In this document: piece by piece, positions 43,631-53,010 of the stretch | Numbering within the stretch: the first letter of the stretch is position 1 | How the letters are laid out: each line of letters opens with the position of its first letter | Assembly: GCF_024746835.1 (NCBI RefSeq) | Contig: NZ_CP080530.1 | Coordinates: 924,423-988,422 of the forward strand | Source: Mesorhizobium sp. AR02 | GTDB taxonomy: Bacteria > Pseudomonadota > Alphaproteobacteria > Rhizobiales > Rhizobiaceae | Reading direction: 5' to 3' | Length of the DNA stretch: 64,000 nucleotides | Notes under the pieces: model-generated | What the model was told of the DNA's origin: nothing | The model's database searches: none | Seen by the model: the letters and a program-made list of their open reading frames with translations, nothing else | Position numbers and translations under genes: made by a program

Positions 43631-44616
43631 GATGCCTCCATGAACTGCTGATTGCGAACAGCATGATGGCACAGCGCTACATGGTTCTGCTCAAGGTTCT
43701 GGACAGGCGGCTTCGCCTCTGCGCAAATTTCGGTAGCCCGGTCGCATCGGTCGTGGAACGCGCAGCCCGACGGTATGACACCAGCGTCCGGCACACGGCC
43801 AGGTATTGACACGAGATCGCAGTTGCCGCGGCCAACTACAGGAACCGCACCCAGCAGCTTTGCCGTGTATGGGTGACAGGCCTGGTCTATTACCGCCTCG
43901 ACGCTCCCCGTCTCAACAATCTGGCCCGCATACATGACTGCCACTCGGTCGCAAAGTTGCGAGACGATGCCGAGATCATGCGTGATGAACATGACCGCAA
44001 GGGCCTTCTCATCCGCTAAGCGTCGCAGCAGCGACACGATCTGTGCTTGAATCGTCACGTCGAGCGCCGTCGTTGGCTCATCGGCAATTAAAAGGCGGGG
44101 CTGGCAGGCGAGCGCGAGACCAATCAAGGCACGCTGTATCTGCCCGCCAGAAAGTTGGTGCGGATATTTACCCAGCGCTAGCTCTGGGTCAGGAATGCGA
44201 ACGGCCTTGAGCTCGGTCAAGGCTATAGAATGCGCTTCGGTCCGGCTCACCGGCCTGTGGCAACAGATAATATCGATCATTTGTCGCCCTAGGGTGAAGA
44301 ATGGGTTCATGGAGCGCATTGGATTTTGGAAGATCATCGCAACGCGACCACCACGGATCGCAGTCAGTTCGAACTCCGGCCGCCCAACTATTTCCTGCCC
44401 TTCTATTTTTATGCTGCCAGTGACGCGACCGGGTGGTGGCACCATGCCAAGACAGGCGCTTGCGGTCATGGACTTGCCGCAGCCGGATTCGCCTACAAGG
44501 CCCAGCACCTCGCCCGCCGCAATTTCGAAGTCAATGCCGCGCAGAATCGAGGTAGAGCGTACCCGGCTTGGGAACGCCACCTCGAGCCGGCTCACTCGGA
44601 GAACCTGACCGCTCAT
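43627..44616 (-). CDS. dppD: peptide ABC transporter ATP-binding protein (DppD-like)
   Basis: A 329-residue ATPase with Walker A GESGCGKSMTASACLG, Walker B LLIADEPTTALDVTIQAQIV, and the signature LSGGQIQRALIGLALA. The C-terminal tail SGCAFHDRCDRATEICAEAK is typical of DppD/OppD. Start and stop overlap the neighbours by four bases, so the operon is translationally coupled. Confidence 0.88.
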   Translation of the reverse strand: MSGQVLRVSRLEVAFPSRVRSTSILRGIDFEIAAGEVLGLVGESGCGKSMTASACLGMVPPPGRVTGSIKIEGQEIVGRPEFELTAIRGGRVAMIFQNPMRSMNPFFTLGRQMIDIICCHRPVSRTEAHSIALTELKAVRIPDPELALGKYPHQLSGGQIQRALIGLALACQPRLLIADEPTTALDVTIQAQIVSLLRRLADEKALAVMFITHDLGIVSQLCDRVAVMYAGQIVETGSVEAVIDQACHPYTAKLLGAVPVVGRGNCDLVSIPGRVPDAGVIPSGCAFHDRCDRATEICAEAKPPVQNLEQNHVALCHHAVRNQQFMEAS

Positions 44617-45506
44617 TCACCTCGCCCCTGCTTCGAATCCAGAATATCACGCATGCCGTCGCCGACGACATTGACTGCAAGGACTGTCACAAAAATGGCT
44701 AATCCCGGCAACAGCGCCGTCCACCAATGGTCGAGGAAATCCGTCCGAGAATCGGCTGCCATTAGGCCCCATTCTATGGCCGGCGATCGCGCTCCAAGTC
44801 CGATGAAGCTCAGGGATGCGACGGCCAGTATTGCATAGCCGAAGTCCATCGATGCCTGAACGATGAGCGGTGTCAGCGAATTCGGGGCGACGTGGTTAAC
44901 GAGAATGCGCAGGTGCCCCACACCAATTGTCCGCGCAGCGCTTATATAGAGCTCTTTCCGCACCATCGTGGCTGCGGCCCGCATCATTCGTGCATACCAA
45001 GGGAACCAGGACACGGCGAGAGCGATCACCGCGTTCCGAAGACCTGGACCGAGTGCAGCAGTGATGGCGATCGGTAGAAGAAGCGGTGGAAAGGCCAAAA
45101 AGACATCTGAGAAGCGCATCAAAATAAGGTCGGTCCTGCCACCAAAATATCCGGCCACGAGTCCAATGGGACAGCCGATGAGCATGGCGACAAGGACAAC
45201 GCATAGGCCGACGAGCATCGATGTCCTCCCCCCATGAAGGACTCTGGCAAAGATGTCCCGTCCTAAACGGTCCGTGCCCATCAGATGCTCGGTGCTGGGC
45301 GGTAGCAGCCGCTCGGACATCACGATCTTCGTAGGGTCGTAAGAAGCAGCCCAAAAAGCCAGAATACAACTGGCAACCACAACGATAAGGATCGCCGCGC
45401 CAAGGACGAACAGCCGGTTCTGAGCAACAAATGCCCCTGCACGAACAAGGCGATCAGGCCGTTCGATTGTGTCACTTGCAAGCATAATCGTAATCCTCTC
45501 CGTCAC
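44613..45506 (-). CDS. dppC: peptide ABC transporter permease (DppC-like)
   Basis: A 297-residue inner-membrane permease. A cytoplasmic start and first membrane helix (LFVLGAAILIVVVASCILAF) precede the DppC hallmark HLMGTDRLGRDIFARVLHGG, followed by five more helices and the EAA loop (ISAARTIGVGHLRILVNHVA). The ATG at 45506 overlaps the dppB stop. Confidence 0.88.
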   Translation of the reverse strand: MTERITIMLASDTIERPDRLVRAGAFVAQNRLFVLGAAILIVVVASCILAFWAASYDPTKIVMSERLLPPSTEHLMGTDRLGRDIFARVLHGGRTSMLVGLCVVLVAMLIGCPIGLVAGYFGGRTDLILMRFSDVFLAFPPLLLPIAITAALGPGLRNAVIALAVSWFPWYARMMRAAATMVRKELYISAARTIGVGHLRILVNHVAPNSLTPLIVQASMDFGYAILAVASLSFIGLGARSPAIEWGLMAADSRTDFLDHWWTALLPGLAIFVTVLAVNVVGDGMRDILDSKQGRGE

Positions 45507-46519
45507 GAGGTTCTGAGCCGGGGATCAACGACCGCGTACAGAAGATCGACGATCAGATTGACTGAAAGGTAAATGCCGGCAAGAAAGATGGTAGCGCCAA
45601 GAGAGGCAGGATAGTCATTCTGCGAGATCGAGGAGACCAGAAAAGCACCCAGCCCTGGCCAATCGAAGATATATTCGACTACTGCTGTCCCGCCGAGAAG
45701 CTGTCCATAGGTCAATCCAACGATTGTTAGGATCGGTATGAGAATAGCCTTTAAGGCGTATCGATAGTAGATTACAGATTTCGGCAAACCATAAGCGAAG
45801 GCAGTGCGGATATATTCCTCCTTCAGGACGTCAACCATCATGTTGCGCGTGATGCGTGTCACTGTGGCGAGCAGCAGGAAGGTGAGGGTGAGGAGTGGCA
45901 ATACGATGTGCGAGGAAGCACTCAAGAAGCCCTCCCAATTGCCCGTCAGAATGCCATCGACAAGAAACATACCGGTTATAGGCCTGATGGGATTATCTAA
46001 AAGGATCAAAGGATCCACTCGACCCCGGAGCGGCAACCATCCAAGAATGCCGTGAAAGAGCAGTTGCAGTGACATCGCCAAGATGAAGGAGGGGAGAGCA
46101 ATGCCGGCAACCGAGACCATCCGAGTGAAATTGTCGAGCACAGAGTTCTGTCGAACGGCGGAAAGGATACCGAGCGGAACGCCAATGAGCAGAACGAGTA
46201 CAATCGCCCAGGTGGTAAGTTCAAATGTTGCGACTAGCCGCTCGCGCACTTCCAAAAGGACAGGTCTGTTGGTGAGGAGGCTTGTGCCGAAGTCTCCACG
46301 CAACAAATTGCGGATAAAGTCGAGATATTGAACGGCGAGCGGCCTGTCGAGCCCCAGTTCCGCCTCTGCCTTCGCGATCATCGCGGCTGAAGGCCTCCCC
46401 CCCAGCATCAGTTCTGCTGGTGAGCCGGGTAGCACCCGGCTCAGCACAAACATGATGGTTACGACTCCCAACATGACGCCAAAGATCATGAACAGCCGTT
46501 GAACCATTTGCATTCCCAT
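45503..46519 (-). CDS. dppB: peptide ABC transporter permease (DppB-like)
   Basis: A 338-residue permease from ATG 46519; a GTG at 46525 is also possible, but AAAGGAGG is better spaced for the ATG. The first membrane segment is LFMIFGVMLGVVTIMFVLSR, with family motifs RVLPGSPAEL, YLDFIRNLLRGDFGTSL and the EAA loop YIRTAFAYGLPKSVIYYRYA. Pairs with DppC. Confidence 0.88.
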   Translation of the reverse strand: MGMQMVQRLFMIFGVMLGVVTIMFVLSRVLPGSPAELMLGGRPSAAMIAKAEAELGLDRPLAVQYLDFIRNLLRGDFGTSLLTNRPVLLEVRERLVATFELTTWAIVLVLLIGVPLGILSAVRQNSVLDNFTRMVSVAGIALPSFILAMSLQLLFHGILGWLPLRGRVDPLILLDNPIRPITGMFLVDGILTGNWEGFLSASSHIVLPLLTLTFLLLATVTRITRNMMVDVLKEEYIRTAFAYGLPKSVIYYRYALKAILIPILTIVGLTYGQLLGGTAVVEYIFDWPGLGAFLVSSISQNDYPASLGATIFLAGIYLSVNLIVDLLYAVVDPRLRTS

Positions 46520-46540
46520 ATGCACGTTCCTCCTTTCCGC

Positions 46541-48106
46541 CTATGCCAGACCTCTGCGCAGATTATAGATGGAGATCCATTCATAGGCTGGGTTGTTGCT
46601 ATCCTCGACACCGTGGAGGTCCGACGAATGGGCTACAATCCGGTTTGGCTCGGCATAAAATATGGCGACTGCGTTCTGAATGATCCTATCCTGTGCCGAG
46701 ATATAGGCCTTTGCCGCAGCGTCTCTGTCGGCGCCTTCGAGCTTGAGGCCCTCGTCAACCAATCGGTCATATTCCGCATCGCCGTAGTAGGACAGGTTAA
46801 AAAGGGGCTTCTTCTCGGTGTGGAAAAGGGCCACCAACGAATCCGCGGGTGTCGGATATGAGGGCCACCATTCTATCGAGTTCATGTGACCGGAGGTTTC
46901 TAGGGACCGAGCCTTACTCGCGTAGGTGTTGAACTCTTGAAAAAGCTCAAGCTCCACCTCAAGTCCGACAGCCGCGGCGTTGGCCCGGAACAGTTCGATC
47001 GCGTCGTTCCGTTCCTTCTGGGCTGTGAACATCGCCTTGATCTTCCAATCCTTCCTCGGAACGCCCGACTCCTCGAGGAGCGCCAGCGCTTTTTGCGGAT
47101 CAAACGTGCTGACGTCATATGTCCCGTGACCCCACAACGTTGCTGGAATGGGTCCCACCGGCTTTTTGGCGGTGTCGTAGTAGATGTCCTTCAGCACCGT
47201 CTCGTAATCCCAAAGATGCAACAAGGCCTGCCGGAATTTCAGATTGTCGGTGGGATATTTTTTGACATTGAGGTAAAAGAGATCCGTGCGCCAAGCCGGA
47301 CCGTTCAACACGGAAATGTTAGGCAAGGCGTCGAGGCTCTTTATTTGCGAAGCCGACACAGGGGTAATGTCTGCGTCACCGGAGCGAACCATCTGGATGC
47401 GGGTCGCCTCATCGGCCACGTATGGATGAACGACGCGGCCGATCTGGCCGCTTTCCCAACCGCCCCAGTACTCGTTGAATCTGTCGAGGACGACCAGTTT
47501 TCCCTGCTGGAAGTCCTTTAGCAGGTAGGGGCCGGTGCCGACCGCATTTCCTTGGCGGAGCCATTCGTCCCCTTTATCGATCGCTGCCTGGCCGATCACG
47601 AAGCCGCCATATTGTCCGGCCGCCACGAGATCGAAGGCGATAGGATTCTTGAAATGGAATATGGCTGTATGTTCTTCCGGCGTCTCGACATTCTCCAAGC
47701 TGGCGTAAAGGTAGCTTCCACCCTTCCCCAGATCACGCTGAAATTCGAAGGATTTTTTGACCGCCACCGAATTCAGCAGAGAGCCGTCATGGAACTTCAC
47801 GCCTTCGCGCAATTTGATGGTCCAGGTCTTGCCGCCGTCCGAGCGCTCCCACGAGCTCGCGAGTTTCGGCAAGACCTTGCCATCCTTGTAGACCAAGAGG
47901 GTCTCGTAGACGTTGCCGAGCACGAAAATCTCGACCGAATCGGTCGAGGCAGGACTCATATGCTGATACGCATAGCTCGCAACCCAGGTGACTGTGTTCT
48001 TAGTCGCTTGCTGAGCCATGGCGGACAGGCCGGACCAGCTAGCTCCGGCAATCGCAACTGACGAACCCAACGCGCCTCGAAGAACAGTTCTACGGTTCAT
48101 GTTCAT
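46541..48106 (-). CDS. dppA: peptide ABC transporter binding protein (family 5, DppA-like)
   Basis: A 521-residue periplasmic binding protein with a twin-arginine-type signal (MNMNRRTVLRGALGSSVAIA, cleavage after SAMAQQ). The SBP_bac_5 fold is visible in KLASSWERSDGGKTWTIKLR, GVKFHDGSLL, and GTGPYLLKDFQQGKLVVLDR. It is the first gene of a five-gene leftward operon; the -46520 region supplies a strong ribosome site to the next gene. Ligand is probably a peptide or peptide-like compound; the exact one cannot be read. Confidence 0.88.
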   Translation of the reverse strand: MNMNRRTVLRGALGSSVAIAGASWSGLSAMAQQATKNTVTWVASYAYQHMSPASTDSVEIFVLGNVYETLLVYKDGKVLPKLASSWERSDGGKTWTIKLREGVKFHDGSLLNSVAVKKSFEFQRDLGKGGSYLYASLENVETPEEHTAIFHFKNPIAFDLVAAGQYGGFVIGQAAIDKGDEWLRQGNAVGTGPYLLKDFQQGKLVVLDRFNEYWGGWESGQIGRVVHPYVADEATRIQMVRSGDADITPVSASQIKSLDALPNISVLNGPAWRTDLFYLNVKKYPTDNLKFRQALLHLWDYETVLKDIYYDTAKKPVGPIPATLWGHGTYDVSTFDPQKALALLEESGVPRKDWKIKAMFTAQKERNDAIELFRANAAAVGLEVELELFQEFNTYASKARSLETSGHMNSIEWWPSYPTPADSLVALFHTEKKPLFNLSYYGDAEYDRLVDEGLKLEGADRDAAAKAYISAQDRIIQNAVAIFYAEPNRIVAHSSDLHGVEDSNNPAYEWISIYNLRRGLA

Positions 48107-48314
48107 AGCAAACCTCCCATTTTTAGTTATGTCTTACTTAGTAACTTCTATAGGTACTCTCGTGAGATAGGGGGTCGCCGATTGATCAATGGCGGGTTTT
48201 TGCGAGCTTGACGCGAGAGTAGATTCATTGATCACTAGCCGCAGTGACCGAATAAAGACCATGCTCTTGAATGCTGTGCACGGTCTCGAGGACCACACTG
48301 CTGAGGAGGATCGA

Positions 48315-49448
48315 TCATTGGGCAGCGACCTCGGCCATCATCTTCACCAGGGGGCCGGAGAAGCTAGTGTCCATAGCGGTCTTGTTCTCCAGCACGCTGA
48401 AATAGACGACGACGGTGCCGGTGTCCGGGTTGGCGAGCATGTACTGGCCGCCGAAGCCGCCGTGGCCGAGGAACGACCCGTCGGTCGCAATCTGGCGGCT
48501 GTAGCGCCTCCAGTCGTTCGGCTTCGAATAGCAAGGGCCGGGATTGCGGCGCGTCTCTTCGATGAAGGCGGCGTCGCCCACACGGCGGCCGTCGATCCCC
48601 TCGCCCTTGCGCGCGAACAGCAGCCCGTAGCGCGCGAGATCGCGGGCGGTAAGGCAAGCGCCACCTGAGAGCACCGGAACACCTTCGCGGTCGCAGGCGA
48701 TATGAAAGCATCCCTCGAAGCCGGCCGCCTCAGCGATCTCGATCAGCCAGTCGCGCAATAGCCGGCCGCTGGCGCGCTCGATGATCCAGCCAATGACTTC
48801 GCTGTTGGTCGACTTGTAGAGGATCTCGCCGGTGCGATTCGTCAGATCGTCTCCGGTGATGCCGCAGACAAAGGAGCGGACCGTCCCCTCCTTCTGACCC
48901 TCCGGCGGCAGGCGCCACCCCGTGGCGGCATCCAAGTCGTAGACCCCGGTGTAGGAGTCGCCGTAGTCCTCGGTGAAGTCGTTGGCGACGTTCATGTCGG
49001 CGACCGCCCTGACGGTCGCCTCGGCGTAGCCCGTTCCGATCTCCGGCAGATAGCTACCTACGCGCTCGTCGAGACTGACGAGGCCGTCGGCCACCGCACG
49101 GCCGAGCATCAGGTTGAGTGTCGTCTTGGTGATAGACATGATGGGATGCGGCCTGTCGGGACCGAAGTCTGGCGCATAAGCCTCGTAAAGGACGCGCTCG
49201 CCGCGCGCCACGACGAAGGCCGAAAAATGCGGCACGGCAAGATAGCGTGCGACTTCCGGCCGCTCACCGATGGTCCAGTCGACATCCTTCCTGAGCTGCA
49301 GGACGCCGGGGGCGCGCAGCGACATGGCGTAGCGCGCCGTGGTGTGAAGGTTATGGAAGCCACAGCGGCGGTAGTCAGGCAGGTTCCAGCGGGGCTTGTT
49401 ATCGAACAGGATGGCGAGGTCGGGATTAGCGATTGAGGAGAGCGTCAT
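48315..49448 (-). CDS. serine hydrolase (class C beta-lactamase / penicillin-binding-like)
   Basis: A 377-residue hydrolase. Start at 49448 (MTLSSIANPDLAILFDNKPR) is preferred; the 45-residue longer frame runs through unrelated DNA. The nucleophile motif S-x-x-K is in HPIMSITKTTLNLMLGRAV, the second motif Y-x-N-like is in YKSTNSEVIGWIIERASG, and the third in FLGHGGFGGQYMLANPDTG. No signal peptide, so a cytoplasmic esterase, D-aminopeptidase or amidase is more likely than antibiotic resistance. It precedes the peptide transporter operon on the same strand and may process what that operon imports. Confidence 0.82.
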   Translation of the reverse strand: MTLSSIANPDLAILFDNKPRWNLPDYRRCGFHNLHTTARYAMSLRAPGVLQLRKDVDWTIGERPEVARYLAVPHFSAFVVARGERVLYEAYAPDFGPDRPHPIMSITKTTLNLMLGRAVADGLVSLDERVGSYLPEIGTGYAEATVRAVADMNVANDFTEDYGDSYTGVYDLDAATGWRLPPEGQKEGTVRSFVCGITGDDLTNRTGEILYKSTNSEVIGWIIERASGRLLRDWLIEIAEAAGFEGCFHIACDREGVPVLSGGACLTARDLARYGLLFARKGEGIDGRRVGDAAFIEETRRNPGPCYSKPNDWRRYSRQIATDGSFLGHGGFGGQYMLANPDTGTVVVYFSVLENKTAMDTSFSGPLVKMMAEVAAQ

Positions 49449-49550
49449 GCGGCGGGCCTTTCCAAGTGATCCCGCCTCGCGAGCCGGGTGGCGGGAGGAC
49501 ATGCGCGAACGGAATGTATGTGCTGTGGACCGACTGCCAGTCACAGCTAA

Positions 49551-49692
49551 GAGACTGTTTCCAAATTCGCTCTGGCGAGTCATATGGTGGTGGTTTTGAG
49601 AACCGGAGCGGAGCGGACATCAGGTCCGTAAGCACCGGCAGCGCGGAAAACGCCATCAGATGGCCGCCAGAGTAGAATTTCCAAACAGTCTC
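49551..49692. mobile_element. 142-bp MITE with IS5/IS1031-like ends
   Basis: The ends GAGACTGTTT...AAATTC and GAATTTCCAAACAGTCTC form inverted repeats of about 27 bases with few mismatches (the similarity continues to CTCTGGCG / CGCCAGAG). The interior has no gene. It is flanked on both sides by TAA, the 3-bp TNA duplication typical of IS1031-type elements. The element lies about 100 bases upstream of the serine hydrolase start. Confidence 0.75.
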
Positions 49693-49985
49693 TAAGAACC
49701 TGCCGCCTCCGGTTAGCTCCGAGCGCTCGCATACGATCAGACCGTCAAGAGATGACGGCACGCATGTATTATTCAGCATCTTACAATGTCCGCTACCAGT
49801 TCTTGAGGCGCAGCACGCCACCTATGTGGCCTTCTCGACCTGTTATGCTAACATTGACGCCCCTGTGAAAGCTATTGATAGAGCGCGTGGGCTGTCAAAC
49901 GAAACGTTTTCGCTTGGTCGGCGAAGAAATTTCGTCGACGAAGCACTAGATAAGGATGCCTCAACGAACACCCCTTATGCGCGAG
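49693..49985. other. intergenic DNA, no gene recognised
   Basis: No convincing gene between the MITE and the IS1380 remnant. Confidence 0.35.
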
Positions 49986-50540
49986 CTTAACGCTGCCGCC
50001 TTTCACTCGAGGTCCTGCCGTCGGAGCGCAAGCATCGACACTCGGAGTTCCGGATGGCTGATGACCGCTTCAAGGAGTTACTGGACGCGGCTGCCAGCTC
50101 GAGCCGGGTCGAGGTCGGCGCCCAAGGCGCCGACACCCGCTTCATCGTCACCAACCTTGCCGGCGGCAAGGCCAAGGCGCTCTACGAGGACCTCTACTGC
50201 CGGCGCGGCGCCGCCGAAAACCACATCAAGTCGTGGAAGACGCATCTTGCCGCCGACCGCACCTCCTGCACCAGAGCGACGGCCAACCAGTTCCGGCTCT
50301 TCCTGCATGCCGGTGCTTACTGGCCTGATGTGGGGTCTGCGCGCCGTGATGCCGAAGCGCTCGAGCTTTGCCGTCGCCCAATTCGACACGCTGCGTTTGC
50401 GCCTCATCAAGATCGCCGCGCGGGTGGTCGAGATGAAGACGCAAATCCGCCTACACCTGCCGACATCCTCCCCCGACCAGCGCATCCTGCGCATCGTTCT
50501 CGACCGCATTCCGCGGCTCGCGACACAAAGACGGGGCGCA
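49986..50540 (+). pseudogene. IS1380-family transposase C-terminal remnant
   Basis: Reads TRFIVTNLAGGKAKALYEDL then YCRRGAAENHIKSWKTHLAA and ATANQFRLFLHAGAYW. After a frame change near 50320 it continues MWGLRAVMPKRSSFAVAQFD, TLRLRLIKIAARVVEMKTQI. This is the end of an IS1380 DDE transposase; the E of the triad is in GAAENHIK. The N-terminal two thirds are lost. Confidence 0.75.
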
Positions 50541-50639
50541 GACGCCCCGGAACGAACCCGCCGCAGACCGCAATCCGCAAACCCTCGCCTTCCATCCCGA
50601 CGATCAACCCCGGCGCCCGACGAAGCGTCTCAGAAAGCA

Positions 50640-51250
50640 CGCAACAGCGACCAGATTGCCGTTTCAGACCGCCGAAGGCCTACCGCAAGGCGGCTAGCGG
50701 GCTATCGGTGCACATTGCATTGGGAGTTGCTGCGCCAGTTCGCGGAGGACTTCCCATCAATTGAGGTCTGCCGAGAGCTTTATGTGCGTGATCGCAACCG
50801 TTGGACATGCGATGGCGGCACTGCCGCGATCGACCTCATGCTTGACCAGATATCCAGTGATTACAGTGGGCAGCTTGCTGCGGATATTGCTGAGCAGTCC
50901 CTGCACAGCCGCATCCGTCGACCAGCGAATTGCCATCCAATGGCGCTACGGTGTGAACGACGCTCGTCTCACGGCGGCGATCGCTTGCATGGAGCAGAAC
51001 CTCGAAGATCTCGTCCCCATCAAAGACATCGCCCAGTGTTACAACCTATCGCAGCGACAGCTTGAGCGTTTGTGGCACCGGCGCTTCAGCCCATCGGCTT
51101 CTCAAGGAGAGCACCGAGTCCATTGCCTCGATCGCGCTGCGCTGTGGCTTCGTCTCCGCCTCTCATCTTGGTAGCGCGTACCGCAACGCCTTCGGCCGTA
51201 GCCCCGGCGAGGAACGGCGAAATGTACGGCCAGGCACGGACTCGGATTAA
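50640..51250 (+). pseudogene. GlxA/AraC-type regulator remnant
   Basis: The end of a DJ-1/PfpI-like sensor domain (CTLHWELLRQFAEDFPSIEV, CRELYVRDRNRWTCDGGTAA, IDLMLDQISSDYSGQLAADI) leads, after frame changes near 50935, into an AraC DNA-binding domain (IACMEQNLEDLVPIKDIAQC, LSQRQLERLWHRRF, then IASIALRCGFVSASHLGSAY). GlxA-type AraC proteins often regulate arginine, carnitine or betaine use. Loss of the N-terminus and two frameshifts make it inactive. Confidence 0.75.
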
Positions 51251-51533
51251 AAACCCCATCGGTCGACATCGGTCCGATTTACAATAGGGCGACGTTGCAA
51301 ATCAATCAGCTCAGCAGATGCCGACGAAGCAAGAAGTTGCCCACCATCACGCCACTCTTGCGTCCACTCGGCGTTGGCCACGACCCGACGCGGGCTGCAT
51401 ATTTCGCAAAAGCCGGACAGGGACGGCGGACGCCGCCGCTCAATTCGGCGCTCGGTGACCGACCTTGCAGAGGCGTCACCGAAAGAACAGGGCGCGTCGA
51501 AATCGTTGGCCCGCATCAACCTGCGAACGCTGC

Positions 51534-51797
51534 TCACATTGATGCAGCTTGGCCTCCCGAGCGGAGTTGCGGGCCAGCGGCACGACGGGTACGGACGAAC
51601 CGATCGACCTCGCTCGCACCCAGTCCCTCCACGTCCATGCCTTCCAATGCGAGCCAGCGGCTCAATCGCGCCACCAGCCGCATCTGCTCGCGAGCGGAAA
51701 GCAGCGTATAGCCTTGTCGGGCGAGTTCGCCGGCAAACCCAGCCGCAAACGGGGCAAGCGGGCCCTGGACGCGAACGCGAAACGGATCGATTGACAT
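51534..51797 (-). pseudogene. tyrosine recombinase N-terminal remnant
   Basis: An 87-residue fragment from ATG 51797 (MSIDPFRVRVQGPLAPFAAG) with the SAM-like core-binding domain of phage-type integrases (ELARQGYTLLSAREQMRLVA, then LSRWLALEGMDVEGLGASEV). The catalytic domain is absent. It belongs to the type found in recombinase-in-trio elements. TCGGCATAAT repeats just upstream (51861-51944) may be its recombination sites. Confidence 0.6.
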
Positions 51798-51860
51798 GAA
51801 AGCATCCCCTTCTTTGGAAACAAGAAGAGGAGTTTGCACGATCCGTCAGACCGCCGGTGA

Positions 51861-51944
51861 TTATGCCGACCCCATCGCAGCGATCACCGCCTCCGAAGCC
51901 GACATCCACCCCCAAGGTCGGCATAATCCGGACATCGGCATAAT
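51861..51944. repeat. three copies of a TCGGCATAA repeat
   Basis: TTATGCCGA at 51861-51869 (inverted) and TCGGCATAAT at 51918-51927 and 51935-51944. A fourth and fifth copy form the palindrome TTATGCCGACGTCGGCATAA at 54573-54592, on the far side of IS91 copy A. These look like the end or core sites of the tyrosine-recombinase element whose remnant is at 51534-51797. Confidence 0.55.
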
Positions 51945-52119
51945 GGACGTTGGACTAACCCGCTCCGCGATCGCGGAGCGGCAAGGAAGGTGTGGGCCGC
52001 CGGCGTGGTGTTGATCGCGTCGTCTGTCGCGCTGGTCATGAGTCCACAAGAAGCTCTCGCTTTGTCAGCATGGAGTGGCTGCTTGCAGCCCATTCCATCA
52101 GACAAAGGAGGAGTTTGTC

Positions 52120-53001
52120 ATGACCCAACTTCGCCAGCGCATGAGCGAGGACATGCAGGTGCGCAACTTCGCGCTCAACACCCAGCTGTCGTATCTGCAA
52201 CAGGTGTCGCTGTTCGCTCGCCACTTCGGTAAGTCGCCGGACTTGCTCGGGCGCGAGGACATTCGGACCTATCAGGTCTATCTGGTCAACGAGAAGAAGC
52301 TGGCGCCCGGCTCGATCCACACCGCCATTGCGGCGCTGCGCTTTCTCTACACTGTGACGCTCGATCGGGACTGGGCGCCTGAAGAGGTCCTGCCGCTTCC
52401 CAAGAAGCCGCAGAAGCTGCCGATCGTCCTCAGTCCAGAGGAAGTTCAGCGGTTCCTCGGTTGCGTCCTCAGTGTAAGACATCACGCCATCCTGACCACG
52501 TGCTACGCGGCCGGCTTGCGCATCTCGGAAGCGGTGCAGCTGAAGCCCACGAACATCGACAGCCAGAGAATGGTCATCCGCATCGAGCAGGGCAAAGGTC
52601 AGAAGGACCGCTATGTGATGCTGTCGCCCAAGCTGCTGGAGATTCTGCGCGATTACTGGAAGATGCGGCGACCGAAGGAATGGCTCTTCCCCGGCGATCG
52701 TGCCGACCAGCCGATCACCAGGAGTGCGGTGGGACAAGCCTGCGCGAAAGCGCAGGACCTCTCCGGATTGTCCAAACCGGTCACGCCACACAGTTTGAGA
52801 CACGCCTTCGCCGTCCATCTGCTGGAGGCCGGTGCCGACGTGCGCACCATTCAACTGCTGCTCGGTCACCGCAGCCTCGCGACCACCGCCCATTACCTGC
52901 GGATCGCCACCAACAAAGTCTGCGCCACATCGAGCCCCTTCGAGCTCTTGCCGCGTCCGGCGCCCACCGTGCCGCCGCCCGCCAAGCCGCAATACTTCTG
53001 A
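52120..53001 (+). CDS. tyrosine recombinase of IS91-type element, copy A
   Basis: A 293-residue phage-type integrase starting MTQLRQRMSEDMQVRNFALN behind AAAGGAGG. The catalytic set is visible: Arg in ATCYAAGLRISEAVQL, then HSLRHAFAVHLLEAGADVRT and LLGHRSLATTAHYL (His-x-x-Arg, His, Tyr). It is followed nine bases later by the IS91 transposase; the pair is a known arrangement in IS91-type elements of Proteobacteria. Confidence 0.88.
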   Translation: MTQLRQRMSEDMQVRNFALNTQLSYLQQVSLFARHFGKSPDLLGREDIRTYQVYLVNEKKLAPGSIHTAIAALRFLYTVTLDRDWAPEEVLPLPKKPQKLPIVLSPEEVQRFLGCVLSVRHHAILTTCYAAGLRISEAVQLKPTNIDSQRMVIRIEQGKGQKDRYVMLSPKLLEILRDYWKMRRPKEWLFPGDRADQPITRSAVGQACAKAQDLSGLSKPVTPHSLRHAFAVHLLEAGADVRTIQLLLGHRSLATTAHYLRIATNKVCATSSPFELLPRPAPTVPPPAKPQYF

Positions 53002-53010
53002 GCGGCGGCA

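Noticed and set aside
50078..50509. 143-residue leftward frame
   Set aside because: Antisense to recognisable IS1380 transposase text.
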